In this document: positions 15,021 to 23,889 of the stretch, piece by piece
Position numbering within the stretch: the first letter of the stretch is position 1
Layout: each line of letters starts with the position of its first letter
Source of the DNA: Shewanella putrefaciens
GTDB taxonomy: Bacteria; Pseudomonadota; Gammaproteobacteria; Enterobacterales; Shewanellaceae
Direction of reading: 5' to 3'
Length of the DNA: 64,000 nt
NCBI RefSeq assembly: GCF_016406305.1
Contig: NZ_CP066369.1
Span: 1,630,501-1,694,500, forward strand
Position numbers and translations under genes: made by a program
Notes under the pieces: model-generated
Told to the model about the DNA's origin: nothing
Database searches by the model: none
What the model saw: the letters and a program-made list of their open reading frames with translations, nothing else

Positions 15021-18000
15021 ATGTCACAAATATCATCTAACCATTTCCTCAAAAAAGCCATAGAAAATCACACTCTAATTCCATTGGTTGGTGCTGGTGT
15101 ATCCATGTCAATTAAAAATATAAATGGTGATAGGGTTTTTCCGAGCTGGAAAGAGTTATTGCAAAGAGCTACCGAGAAATTACAGCCTGATATTGCCAAA
15201 CTAGTAAACCAAGCGGTAGATGCTGGGATGTTATTAGACGCAGCTGAAGAAGCAAAAAAACATCTCAGAGGTGATAGTTGGTTCAAATTTCTCGAATCTC
15301 AATTTGATCCTGATTTGAATAGTCTAGAGCAAAGCAGCTTTGATTTGCCAGCTGCATTATGGAAACTTAGCAGTCGAGTTATGACATTGAATTACGACAG
15401 AGTACTAGACCATGCTTCGGGAGTGTCTAATCTTAAAAGAATAACAAACTCATCTAATGCTACGTTAAATGCATTTCGCTCGCCGGCAGATCAAAAAATG
15501 ATTTGGCATCTACATGGTCATATAGATGAGCCTGAAAAACTCATTTTGACTTTTGATAGTTATAAAGATTTTTACGTGAATAAGAATGAATACGAACCTG
15601 CGATGCAAGTTCTGCAATCAATACTTGCGACTCAGAGCCTATTATTTGTGGGATGTAGCCTTAATGATGCGGATTTACTTGCGGAGCTGAGTAAACAGTA
15701 TGAATTATTTTCTGGTAATACTGCGGTACATTTTGCTCTCGTGCATCAAGATGACGAACCTCTTATTAGGATGAAACTTAGAAACTTAAAAAACATTGAA
15801 ATACTTACTTTTTCAGATTTTGGACAGCCTTTAATTGACACTGTAAATGAAATCGCATCATTGAAAACAGTAAAAAATCAGCTAGAAAATATGATCGTTC
15901 ATCAACCTTCAGCTGCAATAGTAAACAAACCACAAATAGCCTATCTAAGTGCAAAACCATTTGGCCTAACTTTAGGTGCCTTTGATGCTGTTGAAAAAGA
16001 ACTTAAGAAAAAGCCGCCATATGACATTGATAGCTTTACTCTTTCTTTAGAAAACTTACAGTCACTAAGTGACTTTAACTACCTAGTTCTGGCTTGTCAC
16101 ATAAAAAATGACAAACTCATCATTGAAAATGAATGGTGTGGTAGCGAGCGGGTTTCACTTGAACAGCTAGAAGAAAATCTCGATCTCGATGAGCTGAAAG
16201 GTATTATCATTATTTGTGATCAACTACCATCACAAGATGCTTTAAAATATGTTAATCTCCCGATCATATTTATCCCTGAACTATTGTCAGTTAATAATTT
16301 AAACAATCTTTGGTTCCAGCTATTCAAAAAACAATCATATCTTACACCCGAAAAAAATTGCATCATATGTAATGCTAGTCAATTTGATCTAGGTGAAAAA
16401 GTTAAATCATTTGATGGTAAGAGTCCTCTAAAAAAACTCAAGCTCCCAACTGAATTGTCTAAAGATGAAGTAGCTAAGTTCATTGGTCGTAAGCAGGATA
16501 TTGAAGAGGCTAGTCGTAAGCTTTTTGAAGCAAAGGCGCAAAATGAATGTCTAACCATTCTTGGAGCAGGAGGTTTGGGGAAAACTTCTTTAGTAAAAAA
16601 ACTTGCATATGAATATAACGAACGAAATCTGTTTGATTGTGGAATTTTCTTTATAGACTGTGAGCATTTAACCAGTTATCAACAGTTTCATCGTCATATT
16701 GCTGGCGCATTTGAATTAGCAGATTCGGTTGATGTTATTGAACATGTCAGTGAAAACCCTGAATTTAGGCATGGCGAGCGCCTTATCATTATCGATAACG
16801 CAGAAAGTTTACTGTTACTGAGCGAAAAAAACAAAATTCTCCATCTGCTTGGCAGAGTAAATGAGCTCGCGACTCTTATTGTTACTAGTAGAGAAAGTCT
16901 TGATATTCCTTCAGAATCGACCTACCAATTGCGAGATTTTGTCGCAGATGAAGCTTTTGAACTTTTTGAAAGCAAGGCTAAAAGACAGTTTTTAACTGAA
17001 GAAGCATTATTTTTAAAAGAACATATTTTGAAAGAATATCTAGATCATAATCCTCTTGCTATTTCATTAGTATCTAGCGCTATGATCAGAGGTAAAAATT
17101 TAGAAGAATTAAGGGATGATTTAAAAGAAAACTTCTTTGAACTAACACGAAAAGACCAAGGTAGTTCAATAAATCCAGAAGATAGAAATATTGATCGTAG
17201 AAGTTCTATTTACAATAGTATCGATTACTCTTATAAGCATCTTGCACTACAATCAAAAGAAGCGCTAATCAAACTTTCATATTTCCCAGATGGTATTGAT
17301 CTGGTTAATTTTAAGAAATTAACAGAGCAAGATGCCAAGTCAAAAGGTAAGGCTCCAATTAAAGATGTAACAATTAAGGCGTTGCAAGATAAATCCTTAG
17401 TGCAAACTAGCCAACACTATATTCGCTTACATCCGCTCGTTGCCCGTTTTGCTAAAAGCAAAGTGAATCCAGAAGATGAAGCAACTTACTTGCAGACTAT
17501 TTTTGAATTTCAGCTTAGTTTTGTAAAGTCGTTGGCATTATTAGGTCGTGATTATAATTTAGATAAACAAGTGTTGGCGAAAAAAATTGCAAACACGCAA
17601 ATAAATAACTTTTGCTTTATGTTGGAGAAACTTTCGCCGAATTTTAATGAACAAGATATTGCTGACTACTATGGGAGTTTATCGTCTTTACTTGGCAGAC
17701 TGGAAATATATCAAGATTTGTATGATGCACTTACGCTATCTGTAGAGCGATTTAAAAATAATACTGCACTATATCGACTCATTAATATCGGTCGCTTAAG
17801 TAATGAGTACTACTTAGGTAATTTTAATTTAGCTTATTTGAAACTACATGATTTATTGCCAGTTAAAAACTGGCTAGCTCTTGATTATAACAATAATATT
17901 GAAAGAGCTACTTTTGTTGCTGCATCAGCAATATACGGGAATGAAGGTATGGAGATAGAGGAGGCCATTTATTATAAAAAGCATGGTATTAAAGACAGAT

Positions 18001-18599
18001 GTTATGATTCAGCACTAAGAAATATTGGAGTTCTTAGCCAGAAATGGGCTCAAGTGTGTATGAAAAATGCTGAGTCACTCTATGTGAAATGGACAATGAG
18101 CGAGTTGACGCTTGAAGAGTTAAATGATTATTTTGAACATATGCACCCTAAAGCTCATATCCAAATTGCAGTAACACTGACACTAAAAGCCAAGTTGACT
18201 CGTCTTAATAAAGACGAAATTAGTAAATTAGTTGTTGTTAACCCTTATACGCAGGGTGTTAAGTACTTGTTAGGTGCTATGAGTGCAGAAAATACCGCTG
18301 AAGCTAAAAAGTTATTTAAACAAGCTTTACCTGAGCTTAAACATATCAAGTTTGCTTATACAGAAGCGCTACTGGAATATGCAACTTGGTTAGATACTCA
18401 AGGAGATTCTGAATTTGAGACTGTTTATAACGAAGGATTAGCATCTGCAAGACAGTACCATTATCGTTTTTTACAACATGGCTTTTTACAAATCAAAATG
18501 GATACTAAGATCGCCTACAACGAAGCCGACTACCCACTACCAGACGATGAGGATTTTAGCTCTTACATTAAGCAACTTATAGGGTATTGTGAAAAATAA
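15021..18599 (+). CDS. SIR2 + CHAT-like + NB-ARC/STAND + helical-repeat protein, probable anti-phage effector
   Basis: The 1192-residue protein has four parts. Residues 1-280 are a SIR2-type domain: GAGVS at 24-28, TLNYD with N124, WHLHG with H165, and VGCSLND at 210-216. N124 and H165 correspond to the catalytic pair of NAD-consuming defence SIR2 domains. Residues 305-440 look like a CHAT/caspase-fold domain, with H360 in LACH and C399 in IIICDQ. Residues 485-815 are an NB-ARC-type ATPase: P-loop GAGGLGKTS at 515-523, Walker B IIIDN at 589-593, TSRES at 622-626, HNPLA at 676-680, and winged-helix LHPLV at 803-807. Residues 820-1192 are helical, probably TPR-like, as the sensor. There are no membrane segments. 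SIR2-STAND proteins sense phage proteins and deplete NAD. It is clearly AT-richer than its neighbours, a single-gene unit in a repeat-rich accessory region. The CHAT call is inference. Confidence 0.85.
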   Translation: MSQISSNHFLKKAIENHTLIPLVGAGVSMSIKNINGDRVFPSWKELLQRATEKLQPDIAKLVNQAVDAGMLLDAAEEAKKHLRGDSWFKFLESQFDPDLNSLEQSSFDLPAALWKLSSRVMTLNYDRVLDHASGVSNLKRITNSSNATLNAFRSPADQKMIWHLHGHIDEPEKLILTFDSYKDFYVNKNEYEPAMQVLQSILATQSLLFVGCSLNDADLLAELSKQYELFSGNTAVHFALVHQDDEPLIRMKLRNLKNIEILTFSDFGQPLIDTVNEIASLKTVKNQLENMIVHQPSAAIVNKPQIAYLSAKPFGLTLGAFDAVEKELKKKPPYDIDSFTLSLENLQSLSDFNYLVLACHIKNDKLIIENEWCGSERVSLEQLEENLDLDELKGIIIICDQLPSQDALKYVNLPIIFIPELLSVNNLNNLWFQLFKKQSYLTPEKNCIICNASQFDLGEKVKSFDGKSPLKKLKLPTELSKDEVAKFIGRKQDIEEASRKLFEAKAQNECLTILGAGGLGKTSLVKKLAYEYNERNLFDCGIFFIDCEHLTSYQQFHRHIAGAFELADSVDVIEHVSENPEFRHGERLIIIDNAESLLLLSEKNKILHLLGRVNELATLIVTSRESLDIPSESTYQLRDFVADEAFELFESKAKRQFLTEEALFLKEHILKEYLDHNPLAISLVSSAMIRGKNLEELRDDLKENFFELTRKDQGSSINPEDRNIDRRSSIYNSIDYSYKHLALQSKEALIKLSYFPDGIDLVNFKKLTEQDAKSKGKAPIKDVTIKALQDKSLVQTSQHYIRLHPLVARFAKSKVNPEDEATYLQTIFEFQLSFVKSLALLGRDYNLDKQVLAKKIANTQINNFCFMLEKLSPNFNEQDIADYYGSLSSLLGRLEIYQDLYDALTLSVERFKNNTALYRLINIGRLSNEYYLGNFNLAYLKLHDLLPVKNWLALDYNNNIERATFVAASAIYGNEGMEIEEAIYYKKHGIKDRCYDSALRNIGVLSQKWAQVCMKNAESLYVKWTMSELTLEELNDYFEHMHPKAHIQIAVTLTLKAKLTRLNKDEISKLVVVNPYTQGVKYLLGAMSAENTAEAKKLFKQALPELKHIKFAYTEALLEYATWLDTQGDSEFETVYNEGLASARQYHYRFLQHGFLQIKMDTKIAYNEADYPLPDDEDFSSYIKQLIGYCEK

Positions 18600-18613
18600 A
18601 ATAAGCTTAAGTA

Positions 18614-18700
18614 GCGCTACAGTCGCGATAAATTACCGTCTACAGTAGATTATAAGTTCCGTAAATCGCCATTTATGGCGGCAATAATACACTGTAGTGC
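18614..18700. repeat. Palindromic element downstream of the SIR2 gene
   Basis: GCGCTACAGT (18614-18623) and ACTGTAGTGC (18691-18700) pair with one G-T wobble. An inner perfect hairpin, CGCCAT-TT-ATGGCG, is at 18667-18680. A second CTACAGT inside (18640-18646) could pair alternatively with the right arm. There is no T-run, so it is not a standard terminator. Confidence 0.6.
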
Positions 18701-18868
18701 TGTTTCTCAAGTAGAAGATTGAATACGCCTAAACCCTTAATGGCCGTTCTTCACAGATAATCTATATCTATAATGGAATGTCGCTACTTAGTGAGAAGAA
18801 TCATTCACGATATAAGTTTGAGATTTTAGTTTCCACATGCTACAGATTACGCATAATGTTAGCTAAGG

Positions 18869-18964
18869 CGAATTCAACTGCTGACGTGACCTTCGATGAC
18901 ATGGATGTCATCGTAGAGCCGCCATGGATGGCTTCACGGCGAGTCACGGAAGCAGTTGAATTCG
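18869..18964. repeat. Compact structured element, three-way-junction type
   Basis: Perfect 14-bp outer arms CGAATTCAACTGCT (18869-18882) and AGCAGTTGAATTCG (18951-18964) enclose GTGAC (18886-18890) / GTCAC (18943-18947). Within are two hairpins, CGATGACAT-GG-ATGTCATCG (18894-18913) and GCCAT-GG-ATGGC (18921-18932). The core is 62 nt, the same length as in 11795-11896, and aligns with that core when reversed (46 of 62 identical). It has no coding sense; the rest of the 18600-19154 gap holds only the other palindrome and the terminator. Confidence 0.85.
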
Positions 18965-19056
18965 GCGTACAAACGAGTGACATATTAAGTGTTTAATCAT
19001 ATGCAGGTTGCTAGGACGGAGTAATTTTGTCTCTTTAACGTGCAGCTAATTCATTG

Positions 19057-19106
19057 TCTAATAGCAAAACAGCCGCAAAAATCTTTGCGGCTGTTTTGCT
19101 ATTAGA
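19057..19106 (-). terminator. Very strong terminator, 23-bp perfect stem
   Basis: Arms 19057-19079 and 19084-19106 are perfectly complementary with a 4-nt loop; the GC part is CAGCCGC. A/T-rich outer parts let it work in both directions. It lies 48 bp after the panP stop on the minus strand. Confidence 0.85.
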
Positions 19107-19154
19107 AACTTTTTATCTGAAAGCCGCTATTTGAAACTCATCATCCCAAACTTG

Positions 19155-20804
19155 CTATTCAGCAACCATTGCCAATAACGCAGGTAAAAACTCGTTATCT
19201 AATGCGGCGATTTCGCTTTGTTCGACCAGCACTTGATTGAGAATGTCATGGCTGGTGAGGGGGTTAGCGAGCACTACGCGAAACACCACGGTCGCTTGCC
19301 TAAAGTAGCGGGCAGGCTGAATGCGGGTGCGGGAGACGAAGGATTTTCCCTGTTCGCGTTGGTGCTTTTGAATAAACTGGGTGAGACCATCGAGCAGCTC
19401 ATTAAAGCGCGCAAGTTTTGCCGTATCTGCTTGCTCACAGGCAAGCTGCATGGCGGCTTGCACTTTAGCGGGAACATAACGATAGGTTAGCAGGCAAAGC
19501 TCTGGCTCAGTAACCAGCTCAAAATCCTGATGGGTTTTGATTTGTTCGGCAAAATAGCGGGCTTTTTCAAGGCTATTATTGATTAAGATTTCATAGCCAT
19601 CGCGGCCGATAATCTGCAAGCAAGCGTGCACTAACATCGCCATGCCGGGGCGTGAACCTTCCAGCGTTTGACTGCCGAGATCCTTTGAACCGCGGCGCAG
19701 AATATATTCGGCGTGGTGGGCAATGGCGTGGGCGAACTCAGGGTCTTTAAATAACACCATGCCCGCGCCCATGGGCACATACATTTGTTTGTGTGCATCG
19801 ATAGTGACAGAGTCAGCAAGCTCGATACCTGCGAGTAAGTGGCGGTATTTATTGGATAATAAACTCGCGCCGCCCCAGGCTGCATCCACATGGAAATGAC
19901 AATTTAACTCTGTTGCCAGTGCCGCTAACTCAATCAGCGGGTCAACATTACCTGTCTCAGTAGTGCCAGCCACGCCAACAATCGCTAATACTTTGATGTT
20001 TTTATTAGCAAGTTCAAGGGCCGCTTGGCGCATTTGGGCCACATCGACCTTGTTATCGCTGCCCGTGGGAATGCTGATGATATTGTCGCGGCCAATGCCA
20101 AGCAGATCGACGGCTTTGCCCAGCGAATAATGGCCTCGCTCCGAGACTAAAATCGCTAAATCATCATAACCATAATGACGCAGTGCCTTGAGTAAGCCTT
20201 CGCGGCTGACACCCTTAAAATCGCCATCCGCCTTCAATAACTGGTTACGGGCAATCCACAACGCCGTGATATTGGCGACCGTACCACCGGAGCAAAAGGC
20301 GCCGAGGGAATGATTGGCGCTGTGCATCCAGCTTTGATAAAAATCCGTGTCTTGGGCGTAAATCAAATGGTGCATCATACCGAGCACTTGGCGCTCAAGG
20401 GGCGTAAATGCCTTTGAGGTTTCGATTTTGACCAGATTTTGATTCAGTCCCACCATCATTTTCGACAGCGGCAACACAAAATAGGGCAGTGCCGACGTCA
20501 TATGGCCGATAAAACTCGGCGCCGCAGTATGCACCGAATGGGCCACCAGATTTTGCATGATTTCGTCGGTGTAATCGGAGACAAAACGCGGCTGAGTTGG
20601 GATCTCAAAGGCTTGAAAATCGGTTTCAATTTCCGATAACGGCTTTTCGAGCGCGGCAATGCTGTCACCCAAAAAGCCTGCTAAATCCTCGGAAAGCTTC
20701 TGCTCGATAATACTTAAGGTCGATTCTGCATCTTCCGGCACAGTAAATATGCGCATTAGGCTTTCTTCAGATGCCGTGGCTTGGCGAGGGAGTTTTTGGG
20801 TCAT
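19155..20804 (-). CDS. panP: PLP-dependent aspartate 1-decarboxylase, PanP type
   Basis: This 549-residue group II decarboxylase has the PLP lysine K339 in DAHKQ, the HVDAAWGG cofactor-aspartate motif at 305-312 and CSGGTVANITAL at 171-182. The sequence and length match the PanP family, long annotated as glutamate decarboxylase. That family makes beta-alanine from aspartate for pantothenate in bacteria lacking PanD. It is monocistronic, with its own very strong terminator. Glutamate or other acidic amino acids remain possible substrates. Confidence 0.85.
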   Translation of the reverse strand: MTQKLPRQATASEESLMRIFTVPEDAESTLSIIEQKLSEDLAGFLGDSIAALEKPLSEIETDFQAFEIPTQPRFVSDYTDEIMQNLVAHSVHTAAPSFIGHMTSALPYFVLPLSKMMVGLNQNLVKIETSKAFTPLERQVLGMMHHLIYAQDTDFYQSWMHSANHSLGAFCSGGTVANITALWIARNQLLKADGDFKGVSREGLLKALRHYGYDDLAILVSERGHYSLGKAVDLLGIGRDNIISIPTGSDNKVDVAQMRQAALELANKNIKVLAIVGVAGTTETGNVDPLIELAALATELNCHFHVDAAWGGASLLSNKYRHLLAGIELADSVTIDAHKQMYVPMGAGMVLFKDPEFAHAIAHHAEYILRRGSKDLGSQTLEGSRPGMAMLVHACLQIIGRDGYEILINNSLEKARYFAEQIKTHQDFELVTEPELCLLTYRYVPAKVQAAMQLACEQADTAKLARFNELLDGLTQFIQKHQREQGKSFVSRTRIQPARYFRQATVVFRVVLANPLTSHDILNQVLVEQSEIAALDNEFLPALLAMVAE

Positions 20805-21000
20805 GGGGCTTGCCGTCTATTAATTCTTATAGTGAAACCGCAAATTTGTTCAAAGAGTATAACCAAATCAGTGACTCTCGAAAGCAATCAAGGCGGATTA
20901 CCAAAAAGGGAGCTCACTTTACTGCAAGGCCTTTTAGGCATCAAGCATTAAAATATCAAGCTCTCAAATATAACGCAGGCACGGCGGAGGAGTTAAAAAC

Positions 21001-21021
21001 AAGGCGCCATTTGGGCGCCTT
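21001..21021 (-). terminator. Terminator after glycerate kinase gene
   Basis: AAGGCGCC / GGCGCCTT with a 5-nt loop; read on the minus strand it is followed by TTGTTTTTAAC. It lies 27 bp beyond the kinase stop codon. Confidence 0.8.
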
Positions 21022-21047
21022 TGCTCGATTTCCCCTCAGCCTTATGG

Positions 21048-22232
21048 CTAAGGTTTACCTAACATCAGTACCGCACCGATATTTCGGGCGGTATTACAAA
21101 GATTTAGCTTGGCATTGGCCAGCACATCCTCAAGCGGACTTAAGTGCGGGATGATAGGGAAAATAGCCGACATGCCTTGATCCAGAATGGCATTGGCGTT
21201 TTCACCTAGGCAGCCCGCAATACCGATAGTGGGAATGCCCTGCAGCTTGGCTTGCTTTAACACGCCCATCGGGGTTTTGCCAAATACGGTTTGACCATCG
21301 ATGCGGCCTTCACCTGTGATCACTAGATTGGCGCCGCGAATTTTGTCAGCAAGGCCAACGGTTTGCATTACAATCTCGACACCGGGTTTAAGCTCGGCAT
21401 TTAAAAAAGCCATCACGCCAAGGCCCATACCGCCCGCGGCCCCCGCGCCAGCTTGCCCACGGTGATCGGCAATGCCAGTTTGGACTATGATATCGGCGTA
21501 GTGGGCAAGGGCCGTATCGAGCTGCTTAACCATCTCGGGTGTCGCGCCCTTTTGCGGACCAAAAATCGCCGAAGCACCACGCTCGCCGCACAATGGATTG
21601 TCAACATCGCAGGCGACTTCGAAGGTGCATTGACTCAGGAGTGGATGGGCGTTGGTGATATCGATACGGGCTAGATTGGCCAGCACCGCGCCGCCAGAAG
21701 GCAAGGTTTTACCTTGGCTATCGAGCAATAAAATATCCAGCGCCTGGGCCATACCCGCACCGCCATCGTTGGTGGCACTGCCGCCTAAGCCCAAAATAAT
21801 GTGCTTTATTCCCCGATTAAGCGCATCACAAATCAGCTCACCCGTACCATAACTGGTGGTGAGCAGCGGATTTCGTTGCTCCCTTGGCACATGGTGCAGC
21901 CCTGAGGCAGAAGCCATTTCAATCACGGCAATGGCTGCATGGTTTGCATGAGTCGCCGCGCTACCATTTGAACAATCGCCGAGGATACCGCCAAGGATGC
22001 CATAGTGCGCCTGGACTCTATTTCCAAGTGGGCCCATGACCTCTAAATTGACTATGCTGCCGCCCGTAGCATCGACCATAGACTGCACTGTGCCTTCGCC
22101 GCCATCGGCAACGGGAATTTTGACTATTTCGCAGTCGGGGATCACTTGCCTTAAGCCCTGTTCAATCGCGTTGGCAACTTCGAGTGCGCTTAAACTTTCT
22201 TTAAAGGAGTCGGGGGCGATAACTATTTTCAT
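21048..22232 (-). CDS. garK: Glycerate kinase (GarK/GlxK type I)
   Basis: The start is placed at ATG 22232, where AGGA precedes it; the longer frame to 22277 has no support. The 394-residue product opens MKIVIAPDSFKESLSA, the family signature. It contains VADGGEGTVQSMVDATGG, ILGLGGSATNDGGAGMAQALG-like and LVITGEGRIDGQTVFGK motifs. It phosphorylates D-glycerate to 2-phosphoglycerate for glycolysis. It follows the GntP-type permease gene by 82 bp on the same strand, and a CdaR-type regulator is nearby, so the group is a glycerate-use operon. Confidence 0.92.
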   Translation of the reverse strand: MKIVIAPDSFKESLSALEVANAIEQGLRQVIPDCEIVKIPVADGGEGTVQSMVDATGGSIVNLEVMGPLGNRVQAHYGILGGILGDCSNGSAATHANHAAIAVIEMASASGLHHVPREQRNPLLTTSYGTGELICDALNRGIKHIILGLGGSATNDGGAGMAQALDILLLDSQGKTLPSGGAVLANLARIDITNAHPLLSQCTFEVACDVDNPLCGERGASAIFGPQKGATPEMVKQLDTALAHYADIIVQTGIADHRGQAGAGAAGGMGLGVMAFLNAELKPGVEIVMQTVGLADKIRGANLVITGEGRIDGQTVFGKTPMGVLKQAKLQGIPTIGIAGCLGENANAILDQGMSAIFPIIPHLSPLEDVLANAKLNLCNTARNIGAVLMLGKP

Positions 22233-22285
22233 TAAAAATCCTACAACTAAATGGGCGCGGTATGCGCCCAAGGACACAATATCGA

Positions 22286-22312
22286 ATCAAGGTCAAATCA
22301 AGGTCAAATCAA
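22286..22312. repeat. 11-bp tandem repeat, 2.5 copies
   Basis: ATCAAGGTCAA repeats at 22286-22296 and 22297-22307, then ATCAA. It fills the gap between the permease and kinase genes. Confidence 0.9.
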
Positions 22313-22314
22313 TA

Positions 22315-23673
22315 TTAGAGCAAGACTAAGCTCAGCACATACACAGTCACCATGGCGGTAACACCTTGGATCAGCGTCGCCATAGTTTGTGCCTTATAGG
22401 CTTGCTTGACGCTCATGCGGCTAAATTGGGTCACGACCCAGAAGAAGCTGTCATTGGCGTGGGAAACCGTCATAGCGCCAGCACCAATCGCCATTACCGT
22501 TAATACTCGGCCCATATCGCTACCAAGGCCAATATCGCCCAGCATAGGCGCAACCAGTGCCGAGGTTGCGACTAAGGCCACAGTCGATGAGCCTTGGGCT
22601 GATTTAAGCGCCGCGGCAACGATAAAAGGCATAAAGATACCGACCCCGAGTGCCGACAGTGAAGTGCCTAAAAAGTCACCAATAGGTGTGGCTTTTAAGA
22701 CTGCACCAAAGGCGCCGCCTGCACCTGTGATCAAAATAATCGGCGCTGCCGCGACTAAACCTTGGCTAATGCGTTCGCTAAATTCACTGATCTTATTCTC
22801 ACCCTTTAACAGCAGCAGGGATAAAAATAGTCCAATCATCAGGGCATTAACGGGTTGGCCGAGGAACACGAGCGCGTCAAACAACCCTTCTTTACCCAAA
22901 GGCGCTGAGGGGAAGTTAGCGATAGAACCTAAACAAATTAATACGATAGGCACAAAAATCGGCGCGAAGGCTTTGAGTGGGCTGGGCAGAGTGCCATAGC
23001 TTTTCTTTAGGGTGTCATAGTCATTGGCCTGTGCTTTTAGCTCCTCTGCGCCTTCACCATCGGGCTCAACATCGGCAAAACGGTTCGCCCATAACATGCC
23101 CGCTAAGGAGGCTACGGCGGCGACAAATAGGCCCACGCCGATCACTAAACCTAAATTAGACTCTAAACCTAAGTTACCCGCGGCGGCGATAGGGCCAGGT
23201 GTTGGCGGCACAAAGGTGTGTGTAGCGTAAAGCCCAGTGGCTAAGGCCACACTCATGGAGACGCTGGAGACCTTCATGCGGTTCGCCATCGATTGTTTGA
23301 GCGAGTTTAAGATCACAAAGCCCGAGTCACAGAATACGGGGATAGAAACGAGGTAACCGATAATCGACATAGTGAGCGTCGGGAAGCGTTGACCCAATAG
23401 TTTGATCACTACGTCGGCCATGGTAATGGCGGCGCCGCTCTTTTCGAGAATAATTCCGATAATAGTCCCGAGCACGATCACAAGGCCGATATAACCTAAA
23501 ATATTGCCAAAGCCCGTGGTAATGGTTTTGGCTATTTCACCGCTTGGCAAACCATAGGCGAAGGCCGCGATAAAGGCGGCCAGAATTAAGGTTAAAAAGG
23601 GGTGGAGTTTAAATTTTGAGGTCGCGATAACAATAAATGCAATCACGCCGATAAGAATAAGCACTAAGTTCAT
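22315..23673 (-). CDS. GntP-family permease, probable D-glycerate transporter
   Basis: The 452-residue protein has about twelve hydrophobic segments and GntP-family motifs: FGNILGYIGLVIVLGTIIGIILEKSGAA, FVPPTPGPIAAAGNLG, LITGAGGAFGAVL and SHANDSFFWVVTQFS. The family moves gluconate or related sugar acids with protons. Adjacent glycerate kinase and a sugar-diacid-type regulator point to D-glycerate; in Shewanella this gene has been called grtP. A 9-bp-arm palindrome about 195 bp upstream is a candidate operator. Confidence 0.88.
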   Translation of the reverse strand: MNLVLILIGVIAFIVIATSKFKLHPFLTLILAAFIAAFAYGLPSGEIAKTITTGFGNILGYIGLVIVLGTIIGIILEKSGAAITMADVVIKLLGQRFPTLTMSIIGYLVSIPVFCDSGFVILNSLKQSMANRMKVSSVSMSVALATGLYATHTFVPPTPGPIAAAGNLGLESNLGLVIGVGLFVAAVASLAGMLWANRFADVEPDGEGAEELKAQANDYDTLKKSYGTLPSPLKAFAPIFVPIVLICLGSIANFPSAPLGKEGLFDALVFLGQPVNALMIGLFLSLLLLKGENKISEFSERISQGLVAAAPIILITGAGGAFGAVLKATPIGDFLGTSLSALGVGIFMPFIVAAALKSAQGSSTVALVATSALVAPMLGDIGLGSDMGRVLTVMAIGAGAMTVSHANDSFFWVVTQFSRMSVKQAYKAQTMATLIQGVTAMVTVYVLSLVLL

Positions 23674-23867
23674 AGTTTGTCCCGTTCAGTTCTTGGCTGA
23701 AGTTTTTGAGTAAGTTTCTTTAGTGAGTTTTGACGGATATTGTAGGGCGCAGTGTTGATTTGGGCCTGAACCCAAATGAAAACTGCTTTAAGGTCAGCTT
23801 ATTATTGAATACTGCGGATTGAATAGCTTTGGCTAAAACCACGGAATTACCGCGTTGTGATGGGGTG

Positions 23868-23889
23868 TTTTTGTGCCCACGCACAAAAA
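23868..23889. promoter_or_regulatory. Palindrome, candidate operator of the glycerate operon
   Basis: TTTTTGTGC (23868-23876) and GCACAAAAA (23881-23889) are perfect inverted repeats with CCAC between. It is in the 337-bp gap upstream of the permease gene and beyond the stop of the catalase-like gene. The form suits a dimeric regulator such as the CdaR-type protein encoded at 25227-26456. No other feature was seen in this gap. Confidence 0.55.

Noticed and set aside
18869-18964. Integron attC site
   Set aside because: The element is palindromic, but the attC core sequences (RYYYAAC and GTTRRRY) are not at the arm ends and no integrase is present.
18778-18996. 72-codon open frame downstream of the SIR2 gene
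   Set aside because: It reads straight through the palindromic element at 18869-18964 and has no ribosome site; the structure explains the open frame.
20771-21154. 127-codon plus-strand frame between panP and garK
   Set aside because: It overlaps the garK 3' end and its terminator and has no coding character.
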